From the NCBI RefSeq assembly GCF_000237925.1, contig NW_017386025.1, forward strand, positions 1,426,001-1,490,000: a stretch of DNA of 64,000 bases, given 5' to 3'. Of the stretch, positions 10,675 through 24,514 are shown piece after piece; within the stretch, counting starts at the first letter, position 1, and each line of letters begins with the position of its first letter. The notes beneath the pieces are model-generated. The model was not told where the DNA came from. It saw nothing but the letters and a program-made list of their open reading frames with translations, and did no database searches. The position numbers and the translations under genes are program-made. The DNA comes from Schistosoma mansoni (taxonomy: Eukaryota; Platyhelminthes; Trematoda; Strigeidida; Schistosomatidae).

Positions 10675-12560
10675 GCTTGTGAATTAAGGCTATATCGAGG
10701 CAATACGCACAATATGCACATATGCCAACTAGAGACTGAACAGTTACAGTCCTAAAACATCAATGGGAAGATTCAATCAAACAATACTAATTGTATTTAA
10801 ACATTCTTATAATTATAAACATCTATGCTTACCGAAAAATGCTTTCCCCCCAAAAGAATAATTGAAACTGAACCAAAGAATTTGGGATTATTTAGATTGA
10901 CAATTAAACACTTGGTCATTGGTTACTTGAATATGAAATAATATGATTGGGTTAATTTATCACTGTACCATTTACGCCCTAAATTAGAATTTCATGAATG
11001 GATGAAACTATTTAACCTACTAATCTGCGTGATACAATGTAAGTTCACATTTTGAAAAAAAGTGTTTATTTTTTTTTGTATTTATAACAATGAATGTCCT
11101 TATTCATTCTTTATTCTATGAATAGATGTTTCACTGCAACTCAAACTTCTATTATCTTTTGTTAGAAGCCAATCAATCAATAAATTTTAAAAGGCTTCGT
11201 TCTTTAGATAAATATTTAGTTAGAAGAAAGAAATGTCTACAAACTATGGTAACCAACAATAAATTTGTTATATATCCTATATCTCTAAATTTCATAAAAT
11301 CGATCAACAATTGTTGTGTAGTGACTAGTTGAGCTCAAACACTACCGAGAGTAAGACTTGATGAATAATAATGAATGCTGTTTGAGAAATATCGTAAATT
11401 GACTACAGTTGAAAATGTTGAAACATTAGATCCAAACTCAATAGTATAAATCCATTCTGCTCATTGTTGAAAAACTTAAATGCTTTCCAGTTTTGCGTGT
11501 ACACTGATAAGGATTATCAAGAACTAGAATGGAATAATTGTTGAATACCTGCTAGTATTTTATTGTTATTCACAACTGATTAGTTACAAATTAGTGACCG
11601 ATGTCATATTTGTCAAGTATTTGAATATTAATCAAATTTAGTAAATCAAATTTCTATATGGCCACTCTAATATAAGAGACTTAAAAACGCGTGCACTATG
11701 TTTTCATATTAAATGATCGAACAGAGTCGGTAAAAAGCTCAGATCAACCTAATCTTTGTCCTGGTTGGAACTCATCAAAGTGGCATGTTAAAATCTTGTG
11801 GGAACTGATGCCTTCTGTGAAATCTAAACTTTATGTATTGAGTAAGGACTTAATTGATTGCAGTGAGAGCTATATGTAAAACCGATTTCCTGATTACTGA
11901 TTAATAAATTTCAGTTACTACTCCGTTGATTGTATACAAATCTGACTATTCAGCGTAATTCATGTGAAAATTAAAGTATCCAGATATTATTATGGTTTAT
12001 TTTTCGATGTCAAGTCAATACTCGTCTATCGTCTTCGTGTTCTTACTCGCGTCGTGCAATTCACAGGCCTAGGTAGTCAGTATCAGTTATCTGCCGTTAC
12101 AACAACTGCCGATGTATTTCAGCGGGTGGATAAAATTATATTCTAAGTCAATTTTCGTGTTCTCATCAACATATCTGAAATTGAAGTGGTTTCTGGTTGC
12201 AATTATTACAGCACACCCACGAATACAAGTGAACCTGAGTCATCAAACTTCATAGTCGCGACTCGTTTTCCAGAACATAATCAATACTGAAAAACTAGAC
12301 AAATGTGACATTAGTCACTACTCAATAGTCAATCACTTATAATATCTCAATCCCCTAAGAGGTCAGTAGCAGGATGAGAAGCTTGGTGGCGATTTCTTAA
12401 ACTGTGAAAATGGGTAATCAAGGCTTCATTTCTACATGAGGTCTCAAATTTGCAGACATGCATTACTGACAAAAATGCAAACTAGCATTAAGTTTAAGTC
12501 GAGCATCATTTCCTACTGACTACCTTCAACCATCCAATTTAAATGATCTAAGAGATAAAT
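10675..12560. other. no recognised gene
   Basis: Open frames at 11691-11879 and 11964-12146 are short and lack recognisable domains, splice sites or codon-use signals I can trust. The rest is AT-rich and unassigned. Confidence 0.4.
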
Positions 12561-12564
12561 TAAT

Positions 12565-12890
12565 GTTAAGGATATATGGGATTTCTATCAGCAACAACCT
12601 ACTGTGGGAGAAAACAAGCCAGATTTCAGTGGAGGAAGAAATCAGGGAGAAGCGCTGGAACTGCATAGGACACACATTGAGGAAGGCACCCAAATGCGTC
12701 ACAAGACAAACCCTCACATGGAATCTTCAGGACCAAAGAACACATTACGCCGAGAAATGGGGACAGACATGAGAAAAATGAACAAAAATTGGATAGAACT
12801 AAAAAGGAAGGCCCAGGACAGAGTGGGTTTGAGAATGCTGATCGTCGGCTTATGCTCCATTGGGGTTTACAGGCGTAAGTATTTAAGTAA
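12565..12890 (+). mobile_element. RTE-clade LINE, 3'-end fragment
   Basis: The translation in shifting frames gives [20 protein letters not shown], then [19 protein letters not shown], then RQTLTWN and [16 protein letters not shown]. This parallels the tail of the element at 19961-21325. It ends with ggcgtaagtatttaagtaa, the gcgtaagtaa terminus of the family. Confidence 0.85.
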
Positions 12891-12894
12891 TATA

Positions 12895-13690
12895 TGTGAT
12901 TGACAAAAATTAATGACGAGTGAGGTTCATAGTCGTTGGAACCGAAGCAATTGTTGTGAATGGCTTTGAATAATCGTCTTGTTGTACTCCGAACTGGTTG
13001 GGGTTTAAAAAAAAGAAAACAATTACATTTCAACTCAGTGAACTAGAGTTGAGAGCTCTCTGAGATGTCTGAAGGTCCTGGTTTCAATCTCCAGTATAGT
13101 CGTAGGGGCTCATTGCAAAGGTGTTCCACATTAGTACGAAACGATCATCCACTTCTCCTTGATTTCCGATGTTAATCCAACCGAGATAAATCTATGACAA
13201 ATATAGCCAATAATTTAGGGTGCGGTGACTTTTGAGAATACATTTATTTCAAGACAACCTGCAAACTAAGATTGTTTAACATACTGTTGTATTCTACATT
13301 AGACAACGGAATAAAAATCTTTCTTTAGACTTTATTACAGATTGATTATATGGTAATAAATAACATCAAAACTCAAGTAAGGAATTACCACAACGATAAA
13401 GACAAACTTCTTTGATGAAAAATATACTACTAATGAGTAGCTCAAATATTTATATTAATATGTATGAACGTGGTTTGTTTATTAATTCATTGAGTACAAT
13501 ATACTTCAGTCACTGAATTCATTTGTATTCCCAGTACACAAAAGAAGGGTAACCGCAAGAGAATTTCTAATTTTTAATTGATTTTTTATTGAAAACAGCT
13601 TAAAATCCAAGAGATCGTAACGCTTATATAAGAGCTCGGATGGATTTGTGTTTAGCAGTAGTCCCCAAGATATCCGTTTCAATGTATTTA
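12895..13690. other. no recognised gene
   Basis: Weak SINE-like words occur around 13090-13170 (cattagtacgaaacgatc). Otherwise unassigned AT-rich DNA. Confidence 0.4.
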
Positions 13691-13694
13691 GGAC

Positions 13695-13797
13695 CCGTCA
13701 GCGGCATTCCAACGTCGATGCTCACACCGAGACTCCAGCCCAGCAGTTTCCTCTTCAGAGACCCAACTTATTATCCACTGAAATACTGAGTCCAGAC
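13695..13797 (-). mobile_element. Smα-type SINE, tRNA-like head only
   Basis: The minus strand reads ggactcagtatttcagtgg, then gataataagttgggtctctg, then aagaggaaactgctgggctg and gagtctcggtgtgagcatcg. This is the A-box to B-box portion of the family. The ribozyme part is missing. Confidence 0.6.
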
Positions 13798-13799
13798 AG

Positions 13800-15412
13800 A
13801 TAGTCACTTATGATATTTGTCATAACTTTGGTTTGCCCATTAATCCTGTAGTTGGTTATGCAAATGAATTTGTTTCGGAACCAGTTATCATTATTGATGC
13901 GCTAGTTTCTGTAACAAGATCGTGGAACTGTAGATTTGTGTGTTTCATCTGTGACTAATAAATTTTACGGGCATTGAACTATCCTGCTAGCTCATACTCG
14001 GATATAGATTAGTCAACAACAGAAAATGACTAGTCAAAAACCACTATTTCCTAATTCCATATTATCTGGAAAGAGTACAGGACCCAATGTGTAACCAACT
14101 GGACCCCTATACAAAATTAATGAGCAAAAACAATGCACGTCAACATAAAGTACTTAGGGCACAAATATAGGATACCGGATTCGTGTTTAAATTTAAGTCT
14201 AGAATAGAAGATATGACAATAGTTTATAGACAAAACGAAAGCTTGTGATTAAGGTAATAGGAAAATTGCGCAAAGCAAATGTTAGTAATTACACATTGAA
14301 AAGTAGTGGTAATAATGTTCCAAAAAGTAGCTTTCATAATCTTTCATTTCCTCTCTATTCTTTTCTTCATCATCATCATTAGAAAGGATTTAAAATAATC
14401 CCGTTATTGTGAAACTTGGCTGAATTATTAGTATTATTACTGAACATCTTTTTTGTACAAAAATGGGACAACTCAACATTGTGAACCCATGATCCTGTCA
14501 GTTATCCAGTCAAAAACCATCGTTTCTTAAGCGTATGACACTGATCAATCAGTAATAGTCCAATGACTCACATCTCTCATTCCAATTAATTAACATTCAA
14601 TATTCCACGGTTTTCAATAATACCCAACTGATCCTAATTCGTAATGAATAACACCTACTCTTCAAATCCCTCTCTATGAAGCGTTTCGACAATAGTAAGA
14701 TGGGTTGCTCACTACTGAGCTGTTTTAAAAAGAAATGTTAAGGTTAAAATGAAATATCATGATTATTTGGATTATGCTATGTAAGGAGTGAATATCATAT
14801 TCAACGGGAATCGACGGTCGTCGCTCTAAATAGTAAGCTAAGTGATATGATATATGTTAAATATGGACAAAACGAGTATTCCTCTCATAAATTTTAATAA
14901 TAGGGAGGAAGTAGATTGTGCCAGGAAAATGTGACTTCTCTGGGCAAGACGCTTCAGGCACGTGGTGACGCATACTGAAAACATCCTTTGCAATTATAAA
15001 CCTTCCATACGTTTCGCAAACGAAATCGATAACTTCATAGATTGCTGCTCCTGACAGCGGTGAAGAGCGAATGCTTTTCATCTTCCGTCAAACGACGGAA
15101 CCATAGGCTTCACTCGTGAACGGCGCGCAGTAAATCATAGATATGAGTCATTAACCACCTGGTTACAATGAACAATCCACCTATCATACGACATCCATTG
15201 TATACTGTGTATTTGTAGAAACATACCTTTGTCTTGATGAAGATGTCTTCGGCGTCTGATGATACCCTTTCATCCTTCATACATAATTAATGTAAAAATC
15301 ACTCTCTTTTCGATGACTATCTCATATAGTAAAGTGACAGATGTCACTATTTTTTATCCTTTGACATAAATGCACATACAGCTACACAAATGTGTTTCAA
15401 ATAAACCACCTT
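13800..15412. other. no recognised gene
   Basis: No convincing coding exon. The 74-codon minus frame at 14857-15081 has no recognised domain. Confidence 0.4.
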
Positions 15413-15417
15413 GACCG

Positions 15418-15865
15418 GAATGTCTGCTTCCAATTCCCGATGCAATCTGCTCTTGGGTTAGGGCTTGCCTCCTAATGCAGTTTGACTTCCTCAAAAAGTT
15501 TCCCATCCATCTCCGGTATATCATAATTTCCTCTTCAGCTGGAGCCTGATTCGTTCTCTACAGCAGCAGGTTGTTAATAATGAAATCCAGTCAACAGACA
15601 TAGAATATCTTGCACAGACAACTGTTTATTAATACCTGTACTATTCTAATGATACCTGTAGTAGATCTCCAAGTTTGAGCTTCATACAATAAGACTGTCT
15701 TGACGCTTGTATTGAAAGTTCTGAATTTGAATGTAGTTCACAGTTGTTTCGAGTCCCTTATGTTACTTAATTGTAGTAATTCTATCCTTAGTTTAGCAAA
15801 CCAAGCATTCAAATCTTCATCAGATCGTCTTGTATATCGATGATCCTGCTCAGAACTGTACTGGC
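15418..15865 (-). mobile_element. RTE-clade LINE fragment, degenerate
   Basis: The sequence aligns by eye with 20150-20560. Shared phrases are attacctgt-type runs such as caactgtttattaatacctg, agactgtcttgacgcttgta and ttgagttccatatg-like variants. It covers the end of the RT and the tail of a minus-strand copy, with more decay than the 20-kb copy. Confidence 0.75.
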
Positions 15866-15869
15866 GAAT

Positions 15870-18285
15870 GCTACTTGTGCTGACAGATATAAGTAATATA
15901 TATGGCAGCAGTCAAAAGTGAAATGCTTACCAGAAAAAGATTGACTTGAAGAAAACAAGAAGGGAAACAGAGAACAGTTGTAATAACAGCAGAACTGGGC
16001 GAATCATGAAGTATGGAAAGGACAACTGAAGGAGAGTGTGCAAATAGTGTATTTAATGTATGGTTTTCATATATCATCAAGGCACTGTGTAATTTTGCAT
16101 GGAAAATTAAGTTGGTTTTCCCCAACTAAGTTTTCGTCCACTACTCATGTACTTTACATTTCCTAAACTATCATTACTCAGTTCTGTATAACATACGAAC
16201 CAGTTATGTATAAATTGTGACTTCTGATTTGTAGTGTGTCGTGGTTACGCCAAAGATTTCAATAATACTGTGAGCTTTTTAGTCAGTATGCTTATATCAG
16301 AATAGAAAGTAAACCATTGGCTATATTCACGTTTGCTTGAAAAATGGTGCTGAAAGAAGCTGCCATGACCAATACGTGCTAGGACATCCTGTCGATGTTG
16401 GTGGTTATATGAGTTATTGACAAATGTGATAGTAATTGGTCTCTTTTAATTAAAGTGAACGAATATTCAGTGAATTACATTTCATTGTTCCCAGTTATTG
16501 GACATATCAGGATTTGAAATCACAACAGCTTGTAAATAGTATATATTGATTAGTACAAAAATCATAGTATCTTATACGCAGTGAAATGAGAAAGGACGTT
16601 AGAAACTTATTTTCTGGTGTGATGTAAAATCTAAAATCTGTTAATTAATAACAGGCAAATTACAAAATCCATAATAATTGCGTCTTGGAAGAATTGAGTT
16701 GAGTAACACACACATACATACACACGCATACACAAAATCAAATCAGTTTCCTTCAGTACTCGTTGTATTTGGTGGTAAATGATTTTGGAGTGGTATTCGA
16801 AAAGTCAGCTGATGCAACCGACCTCCGAAAACTCCGAAAACCAAGAAGCACTGAATAAATGCTTCGGTCTAATACGAAACCACTCGATAATGTCATCCAC
16901 TACACTGTCAAAGATTGTAGTCACAACTCTCTTACACGATGATCAGTGTGTTTCATTTATTTCACTGAATTATCACTCGATGGAATACGTTTTCAACTCT
17001 GGTCAACTCTCAGTGTTATGTTCCAGTGATAGGTTGGACTAATCCAGTCAATTACTGTACCTGTACTGACATGCTTCCACAAGGTCATACGGTGGGAGGA
17101 AGATGATAAACAACGCAACCTATTTGGCGAAGACAACCATGAACCAAGTCGACATCTTAGCCTCCATCACCTTGTCTAGGTAAGAAATATATATATGTAT
17201 ATATGTATACTAATGATTTTCATACACTTGAATCGTCTTATCTATTATGGCTTTGGAATCATTTATTAATCTTCTCACTTACATAGAAGATTGGGAGTGT
17301 TCAGAAAATGTTCCTTTATATCCATTGTCAATATGACCACTTTTCATGTTCTCAATATATTACTCGCTAATATTCAGTAAGATGTGCAATTATCAATCAT
17401 TTTTGAGGTGTTAGCTCAAAGATTTCCCATTTCACGATATTTTCAAGGACTAATCCACTGGTTAGTAACCTATTCATTGTTTCATAAACTTAGTTGCCAA
17501 TCAGCGATGATTACAAGATGAAACTACTGAGATAGGCGAGTAGGAAAATTCTCAAGTCTGACTCACCACTGTTCAAAAACGACTAATTAATATATTGTTA
17601 AAGTATCAATTTCTTGCTTTTCCATATCTCACACAGGATAATGTAGCAGTGAACAAGAGAAATCCACGAAACATTCTGGTTGAACAGTCTAATAAAGAAT
17701 TCATTGTCCATAAGCAATCAAAGTGATTAGTTCTCATTATCGAACAAACATCGCCTGTTACGTCGTTGATCCATTTGCCATATAATGCATGTGAGAGAAC
17801 CTGTCTCGATCTATGTTAAGGCCTTCACACCATAAGCTAACTGCTTCAACCTTGAGGCTACAAATGCTTGATTTCGAATCGAGACTAACGACCCTGGAAA
17901 GAGATGCAAAATATTATATCACCTGATTGGTTGACAAGTGATAAAGAGAAGACGAGACAACCGGATCAATACTCCATTTATTCCTGATTCACATCGTTGA
18001 AAAAATATGCATGAATAAATAGATGACTAACAAGACCACTACGCACAAACAATTAGAAACACAAAGTTATATTCAAACTAAGCATTACGGTAGAAATATG
18101 GAGTACAAGAGGTTACGTTTAAATTACAATAGCTTTGGAATAGAAAAGGCTATTTCAGTGTATCATGCATCAAACGAAATCTTGTGGTTTACAGAATAGC
18201 CTAGAGACAAAACTAAATGTTAGCAATTTACAAACTTTGAATTAGGTGAAATAATGTTCCCAGAATTAGCTTCCACTGTTCGTTG
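15870..18285. other. no recognised gene
   Basis: Unassigned, mostly AT-rich DNA. Frames at 15871-16125 (minus) and 16779-17042 (plus) are short and lack recognisable domains. A TATATGTATA run lies near 17180-17210. Confidence 0.4.
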
Positions 18286-18289
18286 TGGC

Positions 18290-18405
18290 CTGTTAATTTG
18301 CAGTGCCTCTAGCTTTTCCATGGTGGTCTAGCTTCAACTGACTCATCATTTCAACTATTAAAATCACCACAATATACACAAAAACCGCTTCTGATCAATA
18401 TCAAA
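18290..18405 (+). mobile_element. hammerhead SINE (second family), 3'-end fragment
   Basis: Contains ccatggtggtctagcttcaa, ctgactcatcatttcaact and accgcttctgatc, the common 3' end of the 10108, 36518 and 48628 copies. Confidence 0.7.
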
Positions 18406-18762
18406 ATTATCAAAGAAATATATGTATCGTCTAACAATCAAATCAGATCAAATCTATACTGTGCTAAGCCAATAATATTCACATTTTGACTACGGTATGT
18501 AGAATAACATCAGTCAGGCATATGCGAATCATGTGAAAAATTTGCAGTGAGAAAATAAATAAATGAATGAATGAGTTGTATGTGTGTTCATGTGTAAGAT
18601 CGAGTTATTAATAGTTTATATTAGGTGTTAAATTTGTTTCCACATGAAGGAGAAATAAATGTGTGAGTTAAAGATAGAAGAAATTGTTTTTGAATCATCT
18701 ATGTATATATAAAATGAGAATCATCAAACACATAATTTAATGGTTGAATTGATGGGTCGATA

Positions 18763-18935
18763 TAAGCTAGACCACCATCGAATATCTGGGAACACTGGTT
18801 GCCCTTTACGTCGTACTATGACACTTCTCGTCAGTGCGCGTGCAAGACCCTCGATGTAGGACTCGTATCCAGGACCCTTGGTCTTGTTCGTGTGCGCTCA
18901 ACCTCGAGACCAATTAGCCGACATCCAACCCTGGT
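18763..18935. mobile_element. hammerhead SINE (second family), degenerate
   Basis: Starts aagctagaccaccatcga and keeps the order of family motifs through aacactggttgccctttacg and gtcagtgcgcg. The GAAA core block reads GTAA on the minus strand and stem II is disrupted, so no ribozyme activity is expected. Confidence 0.7.
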
Positions 18936-19267
18936 ATTGTCGAATTCCGATAGATCCATGATCTTGAGAATCCACTCATCAATTGTCTGATGTCAATACC
19001 TGTCTCTAACTAACATGGATTGGACTCTACTGGTCCAGTCTTCTCACTAGAACTGCAGGAAATAAATCTTCGAATCAGTCACTAGTCTGCATATCATTAT
19101 TATTATTAGAATTTAGGTCTGTGGAGATTGTAGTGACTTTTATACTTGAATTCACGGATCGAAGCTAGCTTCCTCTGAATGTTAATCACTACTAGTGAAC
19201 ACATTATTAGTACACATAGATAGTCGGTTTGTGCAAATCTCCATAGTTCAGATCACAAATTGATCTT

Positions 19268-19395
19268 AGCCAAACCACCATTGAACGCCAAAGAATACTT
19301 GACGGCTTTTTCGTACAAATATGAGACTTCTGCAAGTGTTCGTCCATGTCACTAACAAGCATCGAACACAAAATCTTCGATTATTCAATTAAGAT
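19268..19395. mobile_element. hammerhead SINE (second family), degenerate
   Basis: Recognisable words are aaccaccattgaacgcc, acttgacggctttttcgtac and gcatcgaacacaaaat. Strongly decayed. Confidence 0.5.
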
Positions 19396-19960
19396 CAGCT
19401 CACAATGTAAACTATGAAAGTTCTATTATCGCCAAATACTGCTATCTAGTAATAACAATCATTTGTTCACCAGTGTGTAACTTATGAAGGCGATCCTCAA
19501 ATTCTACTGAGAAGCTGTGGACAGTGCAGTTCAATCATGTCGGGTATGAGAATAGTTCCGTGAGAACATATAAAGAGGAATAGACATGATGACTTAGTAG
19601 AAGCGTGATAACACAGGTAAAGAGAGAGGGAGATATTTTCAAATACGCAACGGAATAGTAATAATAATTAGTAATAATGATAATAATAGTAATGATATAA
19701 CAATAGATTAAGGTCAAGGTCTAGAAACCAGGCGTGATAGTGAGAGACTGAAGGTTCTGGATTCACTCTCCTTCACCCGAGTCATGCTATATACTGATTA
19801 TGAGTCTCATGGTAGGAAGAGAGAGCTGTCCAATGCTCTCTGACTTTTCAATGATTGTCTGGTGAAAATAAGTTCGTCAAGTCAACTATCAAACTTATTC
19901 AGAATGCGTTCATTTTCCCATTACCAACAAGTTTGTTCGTGTTTGAAAATCAAATTATAC

Positions 19961-21325
19961 TTACTTACTTACTTACTTGCGCCTGTTACCCCTCGTCGAG
20001 GAGCATAGGCCGCTCACCAGCATTCTCTATCCAACTCTGTCCTGAGCCTTTCTTTCCAGTTCTTTCCAGTTGCTATTCATACTTTTCATATCTGCTTCTA
20101 TTTCCCGGCGTAATGTGTTCTTTGGCCTTCCTCTTTTCCGCTTCCCTTCCGGATTCCAAGTTAGGGATTGCCTTGTAATGCGCATTGGTGATTTCCTTAA
20201 TGTATGTCCGATTCACTTCCAACGTCTTTTCCTAATTTCCTCTTCAGCTGTGAGCTGGTTTGTCCTCTCCCATAAAACGCTGTTGCTGATAGTATACGGC
20301 CAATGGATGTTGAGTATTTTGCGTAGACAACTGTTTATAAATACTTGTACCTTCCTGATGATGGTCGTAGTAGTTCTCCACGTTTCAGCTCCAAACAGTA
20401 GGACTGCCTTGACGTTCGTATTAAAGATTCTGACCTTGAAATTGGTTGAGAGTTGTTTTGAGTTCCATATGTTCTTCAATTGTAGATATGCTGCCCTTGC
20501 TTTGCCAATCCTCGCCTTTACATCTGTATCCGATCCTCCTTGTTTATCAACGATGCTCCCCAGGTACTTGAATGTTTCCACCTCTTCCAGGGTTTCGCCA
20601 TCAAGTGTGATTGGGTTGGTGTTCTCCGTGTTGCATTTGAGAATCTTGCTTTTTCCTTTGTGAATGTGGAGGCCTATCGATGCGGAGGCTGCTGCTACAT
20701 TTGTTGTCTTCATCTGCATTTGTTCGTGTGTATGAGAGAGGAGGGCTAGGTCATCTGCGAAGTCCAAATCATTTAATTGATTCTGAGAAGTCCATTGTAT
20801 TCCATATTTCTCTTCAGATGTCGAAGTCTTCATAATCCAGTCAATCACCAGAAGGAAGAGGAATGGGGAGAGTAGATAGCCTTGTCTGACTCCGGTCCTT
20901 ACTGGAAATGCATCTGTCAGCTGTCCTCCATGCATGACTTTGCACTGTAGTCCATCGTATGAGTTTTGGATAATGTTGACAATCTTTTCAGGAACTCCAT
21001 GGTGTCGAAGAAGTTTCCATAATGTTCTCCTGTGTACGCTGTCAAACGCCTTCTCATAGTCGATGAAGCTGACGTATAGTGATGAGTTCCACTCAACTGA
21101 TTGTTCCACGATGATCCGTAGTGTCGCAATCTGGTCTGTGCACGACCGATCCCTACGGAATCCAGCCTGATGATCCCTAAGTTCGGCGTCTACTGCGTCT
21201 TTCATCCGATTCAGCAGCACTCTGTTGAAAACTTTTCCGGGTACTGATAACAAACTGATGCCTCTGTAGTTTTCCCATTTGCTCAGATCTCCTTTCTTTG
21301 CTATCTTGAAAATCGAATTATCAAC
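19961..21325 (-). mobile_element. RTE-clade LINE, 5'-truncated, RT plus tail
   Basis: The minus-strand frame 20213-21340 gives RT motifs in order: [74 protein letters not shown] and [17 protein letters not shown]. The tail then continues past a Trp-to-TGA change (20213-20215) with [19 protein letters not shown] and [18 protein letters not shown] second Trp-to-stop change lies just before the end. The 3' end is gcgcaagtaagtaagtaagt, the tetranucleotide tail of RTE elements. The 5' side breaks off at the start of the RT, so there is no endonuclease. FADD replaces the usual YADD and RQGY the usual RQGC. Confidence 0.92.
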
Positions 21326-21584
21326 GACATTAATTACCAACCATCATTGTTTTTACAGAATATTCAAAAAATTTTTCGACAATTCATAAACTTTATGAAC
21401 GATCGAGACGAATTTAGTTAAGACCTTACAAAATAAACCAAGGACGTATGCTAACTCATTATTGATTTTATGTCTGGCTTTTATTCACATGAATTATCCA
21501 CCAATGGAAATACGACTTCTTCGACCTTAACTCGGTGACAATAAATGACGTTCAACTGGTATGAGCATCCTAGCGTCCTTATTG

Positions 21585-21865
21585 GTCCCTCGTCCTCCTA
21601 GCTCTTCCACTTGAGTCCAGAACACCAATTACAGCTTCAGCTATGCGAATCTATGTGAATCATTTATTATTTCAAGCATACTCGGTTTATATACCAGACA
21701 GACAGACCACATCACACCATAAAATACGAAATAATATTTGTACAATATCAAGCCAAGTGTGCCTGTGAACGTGGACAGTAAATCGTACAGTAATAATCCA
21801 TAGGTCAAAATGAAGCTTATCATAAGATGAATATAGATATACACAATCTAGTTACTCAATAGTTA
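21585..21865 (-). repeat. unassigned interspersed repeat, copy 2
   Basis: Reverse complement of the 8095-8380 segment with moderate divergence. It begins immediately beyond the truncated 5' side of the RTE copy. Confidence 0.6.
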
Positions 21866-21899
21866 AACCATAAGAATATATACATAGAATAATCGTCCA

Positions 21900-22970
21900 T
21901 TAATAAGTCCTGGAAGTTACCCGTACTTATGTCTTCGCTAGGATATAACAAACTTCCTTTATACATATAGTACATTTAATTCTTCAATATATGTGCATCA
22001 TTTATTATCTCAATCAACAATATCTTTTTGTAAACGTCATCAAAGTCAGTGCATCTTTTAGTATTCTTCAAATAACTAATAATAATAATAATCTAATAAG
22101 GTTGTAAGCACTGATGAATAGAATCCATGAAACACCATTACATATTCATGTTATTCTGTTACCATTGTTGTTGTTGTCGTTGTTCTTGTCCCTTTAACAC
22201 TCTCTCACATGATGTAAATCTAATCCCCAACATACGATCCATATGAAGGTAACTATTGTAGAGATAATGGAAATTCTATAATTGACTATTTCAGACATGT
22301 TTGTGTGTGTGTGTATGTTTATACATTGAGGATATTGAATACACGGTATCTAATTCCACCAATTTTAAATACTTTAAGCTGATTGGTCAATATTTATATA
22401 ATTCATATTGATTTTTTTACTTTATTTGGAAAAGGTATATTATGATTTTTATTTTTCATGTGTCTTAATTCCAGTATATCAGAAATATTTTTGACGTTTA
22501 TTCGCATAGTCGTTTATCATGATTTGAGAGAGAGAAAACAAGCATTAACCAATAAAGAAAAACAGTGTTGAGTTTCTCTGTTCATATTTTTATTGTCTGT
22601 TAGTGGTATTGTGTATTTTAATTGATTTATTAATTGTTTCATAATTTTGGTGTTCATGTTTAGTTGATAAGTGCATATGTTAGAAGATTGTTCAATATGA
22701 AGACTGCTTTCTTTTCAAACTTAACTATATCTGATAAACAAAAAGTTGATGAAAGCAGAGAAGTTGAACCCAGAACATACAGAGCGCACATCGAGCTTGT
22801 TACCTTCATGTCATTGAATCAGAGTGTAATGACCTAACAGAATTCGAATGATGATACTGGATGACAAGTATCATGTCATATTGCCAACTGATTGAGGCGT
22901 AAAATGTAAACTTTTCTATTCCAGTTAAATTGTCTTTATATGATCCGTCGTTTACGATGTCTCAGAGCTC
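21900..22970. other. no recognised gene
   Basis: AT-rich, with a TG run near 22300-22315 and ATA runs near 22078-22092. Confidence 0.4.
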
Positions 22971-22975
22971 TGACA

Positions 22976-23035
22976 GACCTCCAATTTAAGACGGAATAGC
23001 TGTCCAATACACCCTGGTTTCCAATAGTTTATTTG
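22976..23035. mobile_element. possible hammerhead-SINE remnant
   Basis: The minus strand reads ttggaaaccagggtgtattg, then gacagctattccgtcttaa. This resembles the family's cgaaaacctggaagcactgg and acggccgtttcgtccta. Weak and short. Confidence 0.35.
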
Positions 23036-23039
23036 ATTA

Positions 23040-24390
23040 AAATACAGATTCAAAGTCGTTTCATTACCACACACAAAAATAATTCGTGACATGGACAGAA
23101 GATTTGAATCAGTACACCTACAAAGATCTCTCAGCCGAGAAACACAACACCCGGTTGTCAACCGCGTCACAACTTGACATATTAGATATTGCACACAATT
23201 CAACATACTGTTCTCCCAGGTTGGTTCTCGCATATATCATTCTCTCGAGGTAGTTCAAATCAAAATCAGTCTACAGAATATCACTTGAATGATATTGAAT
23301 CAAAATAATAATCATAATAGTTTTGTGTTGTACACTTAGTCTTGTAAACAATTATGAACATAAGACTTGAGACGTGGACTAATCAGAATGAATGATAACA
23401 GTTCCTGAGTTGTTGAATTATTCGTCTTTCAATTAATAGGTCTTAGGTTCAGACCTTGCTCCACCTACTTCTGTTTAGGTAGCCAATTAACATTACTAGC
23501 TCTGTATGTAGCCGAGCTCATGAACATTTATACTTGATAATATGAGTTACATTACGCTGCACTTTCAGGCTTGTACGCTGTCATTTGCCCTAATTGGCAA
23601 ATCAAATATTTTTGCTTGATAGAATGTGATGTAAGGTCAGTACCGCGTATAATGCAACTATTATATATAAATAAATATATACTTTGTACCTCCACTCAAT
23701 TGAGAACTTACCTTAATCAGATCTTCTGTTACAAGATAAAACGCATGTATGGATCATAAATGACGGATTGTTTGCCTGATTACTGTTATTATCCGTATAG
23801 ATTTGTTGAAATTTCTTATTAACCAGTCACTTAATTTGTAAGAATCTAAAAACCATTTTCCACCATATCAATAATTCATCACTTTAATCTGCTTTTCCCA
23901 TAACGTAGTCAGTTTCACTTCACTTGTCTTTCTAGCGTACTATATTAAAACATTTAACAAAACAGATATGTTAGGTAATTGAAGGTAGTGGGCAGAAATC
24001 CTCTGGATACCTAGTTTTCATGTTAGTTGGCACCTATCAGTAAAGTGTATATCTGATTTTGTGGCAACTGTTCCAATCAGTGAAATTCGAACCCCCATTA
24101 GACACTGACTAACCTAGATTCAAGTCCCCATCGTGGTTTACGTCAGTTGTTCTTCAGAAATATTTATCGTGACAACACTTGACTGTCACAATTAAAAGTA
24201 GGGCATTTTACCAGATAAGTCTATCCTTCAATATTGTATAAAGTATAGTAAATAACCTCATTGTATAGTGAATGGAAATATTATTTGGTATGGGTGAACA
24301 GCACCCATCAACTGTCTGTGTTGTTACTTTTCCAGTTACTGTTAGAATTCTTTTTAGATACATTGAAATCATGAACCTATCTAAGTTAGA
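23040..24390. other. no recognised gene
   Basis: Unassigned sequence; short frames only. Confidence 0.4.
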
Positions 24391-24394
24391 CAAC

Positions 24395-24510
24395 CATTGA
24401 AAAGCCAGAAGCACTGGATGGAAGTTTTATCCTAGTATGAGACTCTCAAACAGTATGCATCCATGACCCCAAAAAGTAGAGTACAAACTCCTAGGAAAAA
24501 CTTTCTTCGA
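24395..24510. mobile_element. hammerhead SINE (second family), degenerate
   Basis: acaaccattgaaaagccag, aagcactggatggaagtttt and atcctagtatgagactctc follow the family order. The ribozyme core is no longer intact. Confidence 0.6.
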
Positions 24511-24514
24511 CCAA

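Noticed and set aside
20070-20663. 197-codon plus-strand frame
   Set aside because: Antisense to the RTE RT and tail at 19961-21325.
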